In this document: one piece after another, positions 15,768-24,972 of the stretch
How positions within the stretch are numbered: position 1 is the first letter of the stretch
How the letters are laid out: the number at the start of each line of letters is the position of its first letter
Source of the DNA: Alphaproteobacteria bacterium
GTDB lineage: Bacteria > Pseudomonadota > Alphaproteobacteria > ATCC43930 > CGMCC-115725
Direction of reading: 5' to 3'
NCBI GenBank assembly: GCA_021325525.1
Contig: JAJPHB010000077.1
Span: 62,001-126,000 of the forward strand
Length of the DNA: 64,000 nt
The notes under the pieces: model-generated
What the model saw: only the letters and a program-made list of their open reading frames with translations
Database searches by the model: none
Told to the model about the DNA's origin: nothing
Made by a program: the position numbers and the translations under genes

Positions 15768-17114
15768 ATGGCGCGGGGGGTGCGGATCGTGCTCCTGCGA
15801 GGCTTGCTCGGCCTCGCGCTTGCCGCCGTCGCGACGCTGCCCGGTTCCAGCGGGGCGGCGCGAGCGCAAGGCTTTCTCAGCCAATTTCGCGCGGCCGTGA
15901 CCGCGGTCCATGGCACCTTGACCTTCAACGTCGAAGAAAACGTCGTCGGCACGCTGACCGACGGGGCGAGCTACAGCCTCCCGTTCACCCTCGACCGGGT
16001 GACCTTCACGGGCGGTCAATTCACCATCGCTTCGACCTACACCTTCGCCTCGGCGACGCAGAGCGGCAACGTCATCACCTTCACCGGCGTGCATTCGACG
16101 GCGGAGGGCTCGGCGCCCTATACCTGCTCGATCGATCTGGCGACCGGCGGCTCCTCGGGCAATTGCGAAGGCTTTCTCGGCCTCGGCGGCGTGACTGCGA
16201 CGCAACAGGCGGTCGCGGCCAGCTCGCTCGGCATTTTGCGCGACGAGACCCGAGCCGTCTCGACGATGATCGGCGATCGCGTGCGCGACATCGCGCGCGA
16301 CCTTGCCCGCGGTCAAGGAACGGGCGCGACGACCGGGCGGGGCGCGCAGTCGGGCCTCGCCGCCGGCGAGGCCCCGGCCCGCTACGGCAGCTGGGCCGAC
16401 GCCTCCGGCTCCTATATCAGGAACGATGCGGCCGGGAAGGCCTATCAGGGCACCGGCACCACCGCGCTTGCCGGCCTCGACGCCGTCATCGGCGACAGCT
16501 GGGTCGTCGGCTTCACCGCGGGCTACAACCGCGCCGACCTCACTCTCCAAAGCCTGAGCAGCAGCCGGCTGACCCAAGGTTCCGTCGTCGGGCCCTATGT
16601 CTCCTACGTCATCAATCAGCATTTCACCGTCGACGGCAACTTCACTTACGCGCGCCTTTCGAACGATGTCACGACCGGGCCGTCGCCCGTGCTGCACACC
16701 AGCTTCTCCTCGAACCGCTTCGTCGGCGCCGTAAACGGCAATTATTTCGCCGATATCGGACCGCTGTCGCTCACCGGATTTACCGGCTACACGCTCGCCT
16801 ACGAGCATGCGCAGCACTATACCGATCCCACCGGCACGCCGTTTCCCTCGCTCGTCACCCGCTACGGCGCCGTGAAGGTCGGGGGCGAGGTCAGCTACCC
16901 GCTCGGCGATGCCGAACCGTACCTGCCGATCTCCTACGAGTATCAGACGACGGCGCCGGAGGATGGCGCCGGACGGTCGGCGCTCGTCGTTGGGCTCGGC
17001 CTGCGCTATCGTTTTGGCGACGCGCTGAAGGCCGGCATCGCCGTCACGGACGAGGAGCTGCGCGCCCACGAGCGCAACGCGACGATTGCCGCCAATCTGC
17101 GCTTCACCTTCTGA
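15768..17114 (+). CDS. Autotransporter-type outer-membrane beta-barrel protein
   Basis: 448-residue exported protein. A signal peptide (hydrophobic core VLLRGLLGLALAAVATLPGS, cleavage near ARAQ) is followed by a short beta-rich domain (residues about 35-130) with one likely disulfide pair (the C in YTCSIDL and in SGNCEGF), a helical linker (RDETRAVSTMIGDRVRDIAR), and a barrel of roughly 220 residues starting near YGSWADASGSYIRND. The last residue is phenylalanine in LRFTF, the usual outer-membrane insertion signal. The passenger is far shorter than in classical autotransporters, so it may be an anchor or pore rather than a released effector. The ATG has AGGGGG eight bases upstream. The caspase gene begins 25 bp after the stop. 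Confidence 0.8.
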   Translation: MARGVRIVLLRGLLGLALAAVATLPGSSGAARAQGFLSQFRAAVTAVHGTLTFNVEENVVGTLTDGASYSLPFTLDRVTFTGGQFTIASTYTFASATQSGNVITFTGVHSTAEGSAPYTCSIDLATGGSSGNCEGFLGLGGVTATQQAVAASSLGILRDETRAVSTMIGDRVRDIARDLARGQGTGATTGRGAQSGLAAGEAPARYGSWADASGSYIRNDAAGKAYQGTGTTALAGLDAVIGDSWVVGFTAGYNRADLTLQSLSSSRLTQGSVVGPYVSYVINQHFTVDGNFTYARLSNDVTTGPSPVLHTSFSSNRFVGAVNGNYFADIGPLSLTGFTGYTLAYEHAQHYTDPTGTPFPSLVTRYGAVKVGGEVSYPLGDAEPYLPISYEYQTTAPEDGAGRSALVVGLGLRYRFGDALKAGIAVTDEELRAHERNATIAANLRFTF

Positions 17115-17139
17115 GACGGCGGGAGAGAACAGGTTGCAG

Positions 17140-19467
17140 ATGGCTTCGCGCTCACGCCTCCTTCTCCTGTCGCTCCTCGTTCCGTTGCTCGCCGCGCCCG
17201 CGCCCAGCTCGGCGCAGGGCTTGCTGCGCATGCAGACAAATCGCGTCCAGGACGCGATCCGCAACCAGCTTCGGCAAGCGGTGAAGCCGCTCCTCGCGGT
17301 GCGCAATTCGGCGGGCGAGGTCGAGGCGCTGTCGCTCAGCCCCGACGGGCACTATCTCGCGATCGTCCTGCATGACGCGACGGTGCGGCTCTGGGATCTG
17401 CGCGGCGGCCTCGAAATCGCCCGCTTGGCGAGCCCGGGCGGACGGTTTCGCGCGGTCCGCATCTCGGCCGATGGCCGCCTCGTCGCCACCGGTTCGGAAG
17501 GCGGCGGCGCGGCGATTTGGGATGCGGCCTCGGGGACTCTCCTCCAGCAGCTCGCGGGGCATCAAGGCGCGGTGACGGTGCTCGCTTTCTCGCCGGATGG
17601 CGCGCTTCTCGCGAGCGGCGGCGCCGACGGCACCATTCGCCTCTGGGACGCGCGGACCGGCGCGGCGGCCGCGACGTGGCGCGGCCATGCGGGCGAGGTC
17701 GATGCCGTGGCGTTTTCCAAGGACGGCGCCATGGTCGCGAGCGGCGGCGCGGACGGCCGCGTCATCCTCTGGGACCGCAGCCGCGGCACGCCGCTCGCGC
17801 GCTTCGCGGCGGCAGGCGGCCGCATCGTCGCGGTCGGCTTCGATGCGTCGGACCGCATCGTCGCCAGCACCGCCGACGGGGTCGTCCATCTCTGGGAGCG
17901 CAGCGGCCAGCAACCGGCGCGCACCTTCCGCGCTGCGCCCGCTGCCGCCTCGGCGCAAATCTCCGGCGACGGCAAATTCGTTGCGGTCAGCGACGCCTCG
18001 GCCAAGGTCAATCTCGTCGAGCTCGATAGCGGCCGCCTCGTCCGCGCCATCGACGCGCCGTCGGGCTCGTCGCGCTACGTCCTCGTCGATGTCGCGCAGC
18101 GGCGAATCCTCACCGGCGGCGCCGATGGTGCCGTGCGCGTCTGGAATATCGGCGACGGCGCAGATCTGGCGCAGATCATCTCGACCTTGGGCGGCTGGGC
18201 CGTGATCGACGCGCAGGGGCGCTTCGACGGCTCGCAGCAGGGCGTCGACGACGTGCGCTGGGTCGCGAACCAGACGGCGCTCCCCATCGACCACTTCTCG
18301 CCGCAATTCTACGAGCCCGGCCTGCTGGCGAAGCACATGGCCGACCGGCCGAACTTCGTCGCCGCGGCGCCGAGCGCGATCGCCGACGGCATCCTTCTGC
18401 CGCCGCAAAGCACGATCGCGGCGCCGCCCGGCACCTATGTCGAGGGCGGCACGGTCGAGGTCACCGTCACGGCGCAGGATGAGGGCGGCGGCATCGGCAC
18501 GGTGCGGCTCTTCCAGAACGGCAAGCTGCTTCCGCGCGAGGCGGTGCTGCGCGAGGACAACGACATCCGCAGCCGCGTCGCCGTCCGCACCACGGTCTTC
18601 CGCGCGACGCTCGCCGCCGGCAGGAACCATTTCGAGGGCTCGGCCTCGAGCCAGAGCCAAATCGACGGGATCGCGGCCACTCTCGACATCGTCGCCGGCG
18701 GCCCGCCGGTTCTGCCGAACCTCCATATCGTCACCGTCGGCATCAACAAGTACCGCGACCGCGACCTCGACCTCGATTACGGCGCGCCCGATGCGCTCGC
18801 CATCCTCCAGCGCCTCAGCCAGGCGACGGCCGGAGTCTTCGACAAGGTTGTCGCCTACAAGCTCCTCGACGGGGCGGCGACGCGCGCCGATATCCTCGCC
18901 GTGCTCGACGGCCTGCGCCGGACGCGCCCGGACGACGTCGTCGCGCTCTACCTCGCGGGCCATGGCGAGATCATCGGCAAGGAGTGGTATTTCCTGCCCG
19001 ACGACGCGTCGGTGGCGAGCGCCGACGCGCTGGCGCGCAGCAGCATCTCGGCGACGCAATTCCGCGATGCGCTCTCCCGCATCGGAGCCCAGCGCATCCT
19101 CGTTCTCATCGATGCCTGCAAATCGGGCGGCAGCATCGATGCCTTCTCGGGGGCCATGGACCGCAAGCTGCTGCGCGAAGTGGGCCGCGAGGCCGGGGTC
19201 GCCATCCTGGCGGCGACGCGCAAAGACCAGCTCGCCGCCGAGCTGCCGTCTCTGGGGCACGGCGCCTTCACCTATGTCCTCCTCGAAGGGCTTGCCGGAA
19301 AGGCCGACCGCGATCCCGCGGACGGGCGCATCACCGCGGCGAAGCTGTTGGGCTGGTCGCAGCGCGCCCTGCCGAGCTTCACCGAGCGCTCGTTCAATTA
19401 CCTTCAGGTCCCGGTCGCCTACAGCCGCGGCGCCGATTTTCTGCTGAGCCGGCTGGCGCAGCGGTGA
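17140..19467 (+). CDS. Secreted WD40 propeller-caspase (peptidase C14) fusion protein
   Basis: 775-residue protein with a signal peptide (LLLLSLLVPLLAAPAPSSAQ), so it should act outside the cytosol. Residues about 55-350 contain seven blade ends (VRLWDLR, AAIWDAA, IRLWDAR, VILWDRS, VHLWERS, VNLVELD, VRVWNIG), a complete seven-bladed WD40 propeller. An Ig-like linker (about 430-530) follows, then a caspase domain (about 535-775) with intact catalytic H608 in LYLAGHGE and C660 in VLIDACKSGG. The caspase fold is at the carboxyl end, so the propeller probably senses or docks. It is 25 bp after the barrel gene, and its stop overlaps the next gene's GTG start by four bases. Protease activity is inferred from the dyad; target and specificity unknown. 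Confidence 0.9.
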   Translation: MASRSRLLLLSLLVPLLAAPAPSSAQGLLRMQTNRVQDAIRNQLRQAVKPLLAVRNSAGEVEALSLSPDGHYLAIVLHDATVRLWDLRGGLEIARLASPGGRFRAVRISADGRLVATGSEGGGAAIWDAASGTLLQQLAGHQGAVTVLAFSPDGALLASGGADGTIRLWDARTGAAAATWRGHAGEVDAVAFSKDGAMVASGGADGRVILWDRSRGTPLARFAAAGGRIVAVGFDASDRIVASTADGVVHLWERSGQQPARTFRAAPAAASAQISGDGKFVAVSDASAKVNLVELDSGRLVRAIDAPSGSSRYVLVDVAQRRILTGGADGAVRVWNIGDGADLAQIISTLGGWAVIDAQGRFDGSQQGVDDVRWVANQTALPIDHFSPQFYEPGLLAKHMADRPNFVAAAPSAIADGILLPPQSTIAAPPGTYVEGGTVEVTVTAQDEGGGIGTVRLFQNGKLLPREAVLREDNDIRSRVAVRTTVFRATLAAGRNHFEGSASSQSQIDGIAATLDIVAGGPPVLPNLHIVTVGINKYRDRDLDLDYGAPDALAILQRLSQATAGVFDKVVAYKLLDGAATRADILAVLDGLRRTRPDDVVALYLAGHGEIIGKEWYFLPDDASVASADALARSSISATQFRDALSRIGAQRILVLIDACKSGGSIDAFSGAMDRKLLREVGREAGVAILAATRKDQLAAELPSLGHGAFTYVLLEGLAGKADRDPADGRITAAKLLGWSQRALPSFTERSFNYLQVPVAYSRGADFLLSRLAQR

Positions 19468-20342
19468 GGGCCGGCGGAGCGGCCGTCGCGGCGCTTTGCT
19501 TCGGTCTCGTGCTGCTTTGCGGAGCAGCGGGTTGTACGAGCCGCCTCGATGCGGCGCGCGGGGTCGCGGCGGAGATCGCCTCCCGAGGCGGTCTCGAGGA
19601 ACGGGTCTTCGATGGTGGCGGCTTCCGCCTCCAGGGCTGGCGGCGCCGCGGTCAGGCCCGGGACTCCATTCTCGCCGTCTATCTCGAAGGCGACGGCCGC
19701 GCCTGGATAGACCGCGGCCGGCTCGCGACCGACCCGACGCCGACCGACCCCGTGGGGTTGCGCCTTGCTGCCGCCGATCCTGCGCCGGCGCTGCTCTACC
19801 TCGCGCGTCCCTGTCAATATCTCGGCGCCGCCGCGCCGCCCTGCGCGCCGCGCTATTGGTCGGAAGCACGCTTCGCCCCCGAGATCGTCGCCGCGACCGC
19901 TGCCGCCATCGATCGCGCCAAGGCCGAGGCCGGCGCCGCCGAGCTCGAGCTCATCGGATATTCCGGCGGCGGCGTTCTCGCGGCACTGATCGCCGCCGAG
20001 CGCCATGACGTGGCACGGCTCGTCACGGTCGCGGCGCCGCTCGACCTCGGCGCCTGGACGCGCCTCGAAGCCGTGAGCCCGCTTTCGCAATCGCTCGACC
20101 CCGTGCGCTTCGCCGCGGCGCTGGCGCGCATTCCGCAGACGCATTTCGCCGGCGCCAAGGACGGGATCGTCCCGCCGGCGCTAGCCGATTCCTATCGCCG
20201 CCGCCTCGGCGACCGCGCCCCCGCGCGGATCATCGTCGTCCCGGGATTCACCCATGACTGCTGCTGGGCCCGCGATTGGCCGCGCCTCATCGCCGCGGCG
20301 CGCGAGAGCGGCCGGGACCGCGGCTCCGCCGCATCTCGTTAA
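19464..20342 (+). CDS. Lipoprotein with alpha/beta-hydrolase domain
   Basis: 292-residue predicted lipoprotein starting with GTG, coupled to the caspase gene by a GTGA overlap. The hydrophobic signal VAALCFGLVLLCGAAGC ends at a lipobox-like cysteine. The mature part is an alpha/beta hydrolase: nucleophile S167 in LIGYSGGG, likely acid D233 in GAKDGIVPP and H264 in GFTHDCCW, a complete triad. Additional cysteines (ARPCQYLG, APPCAPRYW, DCCW) suggest disulfides in the periplasm. Family assignment beyond serine hydrolase is uncertain. A longer upstream reading in the same frame overlaps the caspase gene and is not used. Confidence 0.8.
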   Translation: MRAGGAAVAALCFGLVLLCGAAGCTSRLDAARGVAAEIASRGGLEERVFDGGGFRLQGWRRRGQARDSILAVYLEGDGRAWIDRGRLATDPTPTDPVGLRLAAADPAPALLYLARPCQYLGAAAPPCAPRYWSEARFAPEIVAATAAAIDRAKAEAGAAELELIGYSGGGVLAALIAAERHDVARLVTVAAPLDLGAWTRLEAVSPLSQSLDPVRFAAALARIPQTHFAGAKDGIVPPALADSYRRRLGDRAPARIIVVPGFTHDCCWARDWPRLIAAARESGRDRGSAASR

Positions 20343-20398
20343 CAGAGAGGCGGCAGGCCGCTATGATCGGCGGCAAGCGAGATGAGGAGGACGACGCG

Positions 20399-21856
20399 AT
20401 GAAGCTCCGTGACCCGAAGCTCTTCCGGCAGCAATGCTATATCGACGGCCAATGGGTCGACGCCGATGGCGGCGGCACCATCCCGGTCGAGAACCCGGCC
20501 AATGGCGAGAGGCTCGGCACCGTGCCGAAAATGGGGGCCGAGGAGACGCGCCGCGCCATCGAGGCGGCGGACCGCGCCTTTCCCGCCTGGCGCGCCAAGA
20601 CGGCGAAGGAGCGCGCCAACATCCTCAGAAAATGGTTCAACCTCATGATGGAGAACCAGGAGGATCTGGCGCAGCTCATGACCGCCGAGCAAGGCAAGCC
20701 GCTCGCCGAATCGCGCGGCGAGATCGCCTATGCCGGCGCCTTCATCGAATGGTTCGCCGAAGAGGGCAAGCGCATCTACGGCGATACGATACCGGCGCAC
20801 GCCGCCGACAAGCGCATCGTCGTGCTCAAGGAGCCGATCGGCGTCTGCGCTGCGATCACGCCCTGGAACTTTCCCTCGGCGATGATCACCCGGAAGGCGG
20901 GGCCGGCGCTCGCCTCGGGCTGCACCATGGTGCTGAAGCCGGCGACGCAGACGCCGTTTTCGGCGCTGGCGCTCTGCGAGCTCGCCGAGCGCGCCGGCGT
21001 GCCGAAGGGCGTCTTCTCCTGCGTCACCGGCGGCGCCAAGGAGATCGGCGGCGAGCTGACCTCCAACCCGATCGTCCGCAAGCTCACCTTCACCGGCTCG
21101 ACCGAAATCGGCAAGCTCCTCATGGAGCAATGCGCCGGGACGGTGAAGAAGACCTCGATGGAGCTGGGCGGCAACGCGCCCTTCATCGTCTTCGACGACG
21201 CCGATCTCGACATGGCGGTCAAGGGCGCCATCGCCTCCAAATACCGCAATGCCGGCCAGACCTGCGTCTGCGCCAACCGCATCCTCGTCCAGGACGGGGT
21301 CTATGACGCCTTCGCGAAGAAGCTCGCCGAGGCGGCAGGGGCGATGAAGGTCGGCAGCGGCGTCGAGCAGGGCGTCGTCATCGGCCCGCTCATCGACATG
21401 CGGGCGGTCGAGAAGGTCGAGCACCACATCGCCGATGCCGTCAAGAAGGGGGCGAAAGTGGTGATCGGCGGCAAGCGCCATGCGCTGGGCGGCAGCTTCT
21501 TCGAACCCACAGTTCTCGCCGATGTCACGACCGACATGGTGGTGACGCGCGAGGAGACCTTCGGTCCGGTGGCGCCGCTCTTCCGCTTCAAGACCGAGGG
21601 CGAAGCCATCAAGATGGCGAACGATACCGAATTCGGCCTCGCCGCCTATTTCTACAGCCGCGACATCGGCCGCATCTGGCGCGTCTCCGAGGCGCTCGAA
21701 TACGGCATCGTCGGCGTCAACGAGGGCATCATCTCGACCGAGGTCGCGCCCTTCGGCGGCGTCAAGGAGAGCGGCATCGGCCGCGAAGGCTCGAAATACG
21801 GCATCGAGGACTACCTCGTCGTCAAATATCTCTGCATGGGCGGCATCGACCGGTAG
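20399..21856 (+). CDS. gabD: NAD(P)-dependent succinate-semialdehyde dehydrogenase
   Basis: 485-residue class I aldehyde dehydrogenase, oxidising succinate semialdehyde to succinate in the GABA shunt. Visible are the Rossmann entry CAAITPWNFPSAMITRKAGP, the coenzyme loop FTGSTEIGKLL, the general-base glutamate in SMELGGNAPFIVFDDADLD and the catalytic cysteine C289 in NAGQTCVCANR; the paired cysteines CVC are typical of GabD. ATG at 20399 is preceded by AGGAGG at 20385-20390. It starts 56 bp after the caspase operon, but a metabolic link is not evident. Activity toward related semialdehydes such as glutarate semialdehyde is possible. Confidence 0.92.
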   Translation: MKLRDPKLFRQQCYIDGQWVDADGGGTIPVENPANGERLGTVPKMGAEETRRAIEAADRAFPAWRAKTAKERANILRKWFNLMMENQEDLAQLMTAEQGKPLAESRGEIAYAGAFIEWFAEEGKRIYGDTIPAHAADKRIVVLKEPIGVCAAITPWNFPSAMITRKAGPALASGCTMVLKPATQTPFSALALCELAERAGVPKGVFSCVTGGAKEIGGELTSNPIVRKLTFTGSTEIGKLLMEQCAGTVKKTSMELGGNAPFIVFDDADLDMAVKGAIASKYRNAGQTCVCANRILVQDGVYDAFAKKLAEAAGAMKVGSGVEQGVVIGPLIDMRAVEKVEHHIADAVKKGAKVVIGGKRHALGGSFFEPTVLADVTTDMVVTREETFGPVAPLFRFKTEGEAIKMANDTEFGLAAYFYSRDIGRIWRVSEALEYGIVGVNEGIISTEVAPFGGVKESGIGREGSKYGIEDYLVVKYLCMGGIDR

Positions 21857-21879
21857 TCGGCCGCGACTTTCCCCAGCTT

Positions 21880-21903
21880 CCCTCTCCCGCTTGCGGGAGA
21901 GGG
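21880..21903 (+). repeat. Intergenic palindrome (CCCTCTCCCGC type), likely terminator
   Basis: CCCTCTCCCGC (21880-21890), TT loop, GCGGGAGAGGG (21893-21903): a perfect 11-bp stem, followed by GTTTATT. It lies between the gabD stop and the aldo/keto reductase start. The sequence belongs to the same family as the palindromes at 33922-33944 and 34015-34034, dispersed repeats of a kind common in alphaproteobacterial intergenic DNA. Confidence 0.7.
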
Positions 21904-21929
21904 GTTTATTCCGAAGGGAGAAAGTGCCC

Positions 21930-22946
21930 GTGGACTATCGCCGGATGGGGCGGAGCGGCCTCAAAGTTTCCGAGATCTGCCTCGGCACGATGACCTTCGG
22001 CCACGGCACGGACGAGGCGGAGGCCGCACGCGTCGTCGGCCTTGCCCTCGAGGCCGGCGTCAATTTCTTCGACACGGCCAATTCCTACAATGGCGGCGTG
22101 TCGGAGACGATGGTGGGCAAGGCGCTCGGCCGTCGGCGGCAGGACGTCGTCCTCGCCTCAAAATTCTTCAATCCGATGGGGCCCGGCCCCAATGACAGCG
22201 GCATGTCGCGCGTCCATATCATGCGCGCCATCGAGGACAGCCTCCGCCGCCTCGGCACCGACTATCTCGACCTCTATTACATCCATCACGTCGACCACGA
22301 GACGCCGCTCGAAGAGATGCTGCGCGCCCTCGACGACCTCGTCCGGCAAGGCAAGGTGCGGTACGCCGCCTGCAGCAATTTCGAAGCCTGGCGCCTCATG
22401 GAGGCGCTGTGGATCAGCGACGCCAAGAACCTCGCCCGCTTCGAATGCTATCAGCCGCAATACAGCCTCGTCGTGCGCGACATCGAGGAGGAGCTCATTC
22501 CCGTCTGCGCCCTGAAGGGGCTCGGCGTCGTCGTCTGGAGCCCGCTCGGCGGCGGCTTTCTCAGCGGCAAGTACAAGCCGGGCGAGCGCCACATCGCCGG
22601 CGCGCGCTCGGCGGAGCGCTGGGCCTATCCCGCGCCGTACTTCGCCGCCAACGCCGACGCGACGCTGGCGGCGCTGCTCGATCTCGCGACGGAGCTCGGA
22701 CGGACTCCGGCCGAGCTGGCGGTGCGCTGGGTGCTCGACCAGCCGGCGATCACCAGCGCCATCATCGGTGCCCGCAGCGCGGCGCAGGCGCGCGAGACTC
22801 TCCGTGCCGCCGGCTGGCGCCTGCCCGAGGCGGCGAAAGCAAGGCTCGACGCCGTTTCCGCATTGCCGCGCCGCTATCCGCGTGCCATGGAGGACGGCAT
22901 GCGCGAGCGCCGTACCGCGGCGATGAGGGCGCATTCCAGCCGCTGA
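21930..22946 (+). CDS. Aldo/keto reductase
   Basis: 338-residue NADPH-dependent aldo/keto reductase (YajO/YhdN-like). Motifs: MGRSGLKVSEICLGTMTFG at the amino end, catalytic aspartate and tyrosine in NFFDTANSYNGG, lysine in VLASKFF and histidine in YYIHHVDHETP, and the NADPH-binding IIGARSAAQ near the end. Two in-frame GTG codons are possible; GTG 21930 (reading VDYRRMG) gives the family-typical start and the better spacing from the AGGGAG at about 21917. Substrate unknown. Confidence 0.9.
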   Translation: MDYRRMGRSGLKVSEICLGTMTFGHGTDEAEAARVVGLALEAGVNFFDTANSYNGGVSETMVGKALGRRRQDVVLASKFFNPMGPGPNDSGMSRVHIMRAIEDSLRRLGTDYLDLYYIHHVDHETPLEEMLRALDDLVRQGKVRYAACSNFEAWRLMEALWISDAKNLARFECYQPQYSLVVRDIEEELIPVCALKGLGVVVWSPLGGGFLSGKYKPGERHIAGARSAERWAYPAPYFAANADATLAALLDLATELGRTPAELAVRWVLDQPAITSAIIGARSAAQARETLRAAGWRLPEAAKARLDAVSALPRRYPRAMEDGMRERRTAAMRAHSSR

Positions 22947-23110
22947 GGCGGAGCAGGCGGGAGCAGCGCAGCCGCGGCGCCTCCTGAGCAGGCTCGGCAG
23001 GTCGCCCGCTCTGCGCTTCGGGGGAGCGATCGAAAGGGAGAGGCACTCGCGCGAGGCCGAGGCCGAGGTTATTGTCTCGGGCCCCGCGTCACTTTTAGGA
23101 AACCCTCTCC

Positions 23111-24487
23111 ATGCCGCGATACGATTTCGACATGTTCACGATCGGCGCCGGATCGGGCGGCGTCGCCTCGTCGCGGCGGGCCGGGTCCTACGGCGCGCGG
23201 GTCGGGATATGCGAGGAGAGCCGGGTCGGCGGCACCTGCGTCATCCGCGGCTGCGTCCCGAAGAAGCTGCTCGTCTACGGCGCGCAATTCGCCGATGCCT
23301 TCGCCGATTCCGTCGGCTTCGGCTGGGAGCCGCAGACACCCAAATTCGATTGGCGAAAGCTGATCGCCAACAAGGATGCCGAGATCGACCGCCTCAACGG
23401 CATCTACAAGAAGCTCCTCGCCGACTCCGGCGTCGCCCTCTTCGAGAGCCACGGCCGGCTCGTCGACCCCCACACCGTTGAGGTGGGCGGAAAGCGTTAC
23501 ACGGCGGAGACGATCCTCATCGCGACGGGCGCCCATCCCGTCGTTCCCGATCTGCCCGGCATCGAGCACGCGGTCACCTCGAACGAGGCGCTCGAACTCG
23601 ACGAGCTGCCGCGACGCATCGTCATCGTCGGAGGCGGGTACATCGCCGTCGAGTTCGCCGGCATCTTCGCGACGCTCGGATCGGAGGTCACGATCATCAT
23701 TCGCGGCGATGACCTGTTGCGCGGCTTTGACGACGACATCCGCGTCGCCCTCGCTCTCGAAATGCGGGCACGCGGCATCACGATCCGTCCGCGCTGCCAG
23801 GTGACGCGCATCGAGAGGCGCGGAGCCGGGCTTGCCGTGGCGACGACCAGCGGCGAGGAGATCGCCGCCGACCGCATCATGTACGCAACGGGGCGGCGGC
23901 CCAATACGCGGAATCTCGGCCTCGCGGAAGCCGGCGTGCTGCTCGACGGGAAGGGCGCCGTCGCCGTCGACGAATGGTCGCGAAGCTCGGTCGCGAACAT
24001 CTATGCGGTGGGCGACGTGACCGACCGCCTCAATCTGACGCCGGTCGCCATTGCCGAGGGGCGCGCCTTGGCCGAGACGCTCTTCAACGGCAATCCGATG
24101 ACCGTCGACCATGCGACGGTGCCGACGGCGGTCTTCAGCCAGCCTCCCGTCGGCACCGTCGGTTTGACGGAGCGCGCGGCGCGCGAGCGCTACGGCGCCG
24201 TCGACGTCTATCGCACGCGCTTCAAGCCGATGAAGAACATCCTCGCCGGCCGCGAGGAGCGGACGATGATGAAGCTCGTGGTCGACCGCAAATCGGACCG
24301 TGTCCTCGGCTGCCACATGGTGGGCGCCGACGCGCCGGAGATCATCCAGGGCCTCGCCATCGCCCTCAAATGCGGCGCCACCAAGACGCAGTTCGACCGC
24401 ACCATCGGTATCCATCCGAGCGCGGCCGAGGAGTTCGTGACGATGCGCGAGAAGCTCCCGGAGCCGGCGGCCGTCGCCTCGGGCTGA
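23111..24487 (+). CDS. gor: Glutathione-disulfide reductase
   Basis: 458-residue flavoprotein disulfide reductase, cytosolic, reducing GSSG with NADPH. The amino end has the FAD loop IGAGSGGVASSRRA, then redox cysteines C43 and C48 in GGTCVIRGCVPKK. The NADPH domain starts at VIVGGGYIAVEFAG, the second FAD segment is NIYAVGDVTDRLNLTPVA, and the end carries the catalytic IHPSAAEEFVTM. The gene stands alone with 164 bp upstream in which I see no clear promoter. The DUF6496 gene follows after 65 bp. Confidence 0.95.
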   Translation: MPRYDFDMFTIGAGSGGVASSRRAGSYGARVGICEESRVGGTCVIRGCVPKKLLVYGAQFADAFADSVGFGWEPQTPKFDWRKLIANKDAEIDRLNGIYKKLLADSGVALFESHGRLVDPHTVEVGGKRYTAETILIATGAHPVVPDLPGIEHAVTSNEALELDELPRRIVIVGGGYIAVEFAGIFATLGSEVTIIIRGDDLLRGFDDDIRVALALEMRARGITIRPRCQVTRIERRGAGLAVATTSGEEIAADRIMYATGRRPNTRNLGLAEAGVLLDGKGAVAVDEWSRSSVANIYAVGDVTDRLNLTPVAIAEGRALAETLFNGNPMTVDHATVPTAVFSQPPVGTVGLTERAARERYGAVDVYRTRFKPMKNILAGREERTMMKLVVDRKSDRVLGCHMVGADAPEIIQGLAIALKCGATKTQFDRTIGIHPSAAEEFVTMREKLPEPAAVASG

Positions 24488-24552
24488 GGCCGCGCCGCGA
24501 ACCCTTCTCGACCGAAGATGTTGAAAGGGAAGAGGTTCACGGAGTTTCTGAA

Positions 24553-24915
24553 ATGCCACGTCAGCAATCGAAAGCGCAGAAGGATACCGTCCGCCGCGTC
24601 ATGCACGAGTTCAAGCGCGGCAAGCTCGACACCAGCCGCGGCAAGAAGGTGAAGAATCGGAGGCAGGCGATTGCGATCGCGCTGCACGAGGCCGGCGCCT
24701 CGAAAGACGAGAGCAGGAAGAAGAATGCGGAGAATCTGAAGCGCACCAAGGCGCGCGAGCGGAAGGGCGAGACGGCCGCCGCGCGGAAGCCGGCGCGCCG
24801 GTCGGGGCGCCGCGAGCGCACGCGCGCCGAGCTCTATGCCGAGGCGAAGCGGCGCAAGATTCCCGGCCGCTCCAAGATGGACAAGGACGCGCTCCGCCAA
24901 GCCCTCCACGCCTGA
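24553..24915 (+). CDS. DUF6496 domain protein, strongly basic
   Basis: 120-residue, lysine/arginine-rich small protein. Residues 1-50 (VRRVMHEFKRGKLDTSRGKK, then a QAIAIALHEAG segment) match the DUF6496 family of unknown function. After a basic linker, the last 35 residues (ELYAEAKRRKIPGRSKMDKD) resemble the Rho amino-terminal/SAP-like helical nucleic-acid-binding fold. A DNA- or RNA-binding role is inferred from charge and this similarity. The ATG at 24553 has GGAG at a nine-base distance. Convergent with the next gene. Confidence 0.75.
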   Translation: MPRQQSKAQKDTVRRVMHEFKRGKLDTSRGKKVKNRRQAIAIALHEAGASKDESRKKNAENLKRTKARERKGETAAARKPARRSGRRERTRAELYAEAKRRKIPGRSKMDKDALRQALHA

Positions 24916-24972
24916 CGATCCCGCGCCCGTTCGTTCGGGAAAGGGACCGTCAGAGCGGATGCCGGCGCTCCC

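Noticed and set aside
17152-19869. A 905-residue minus-strand open frame
   Set aside because: Antisense to the WD40-caspase gene, whose domains and catalytic residues are unmistakable; no recognisable family in the antisense reading.
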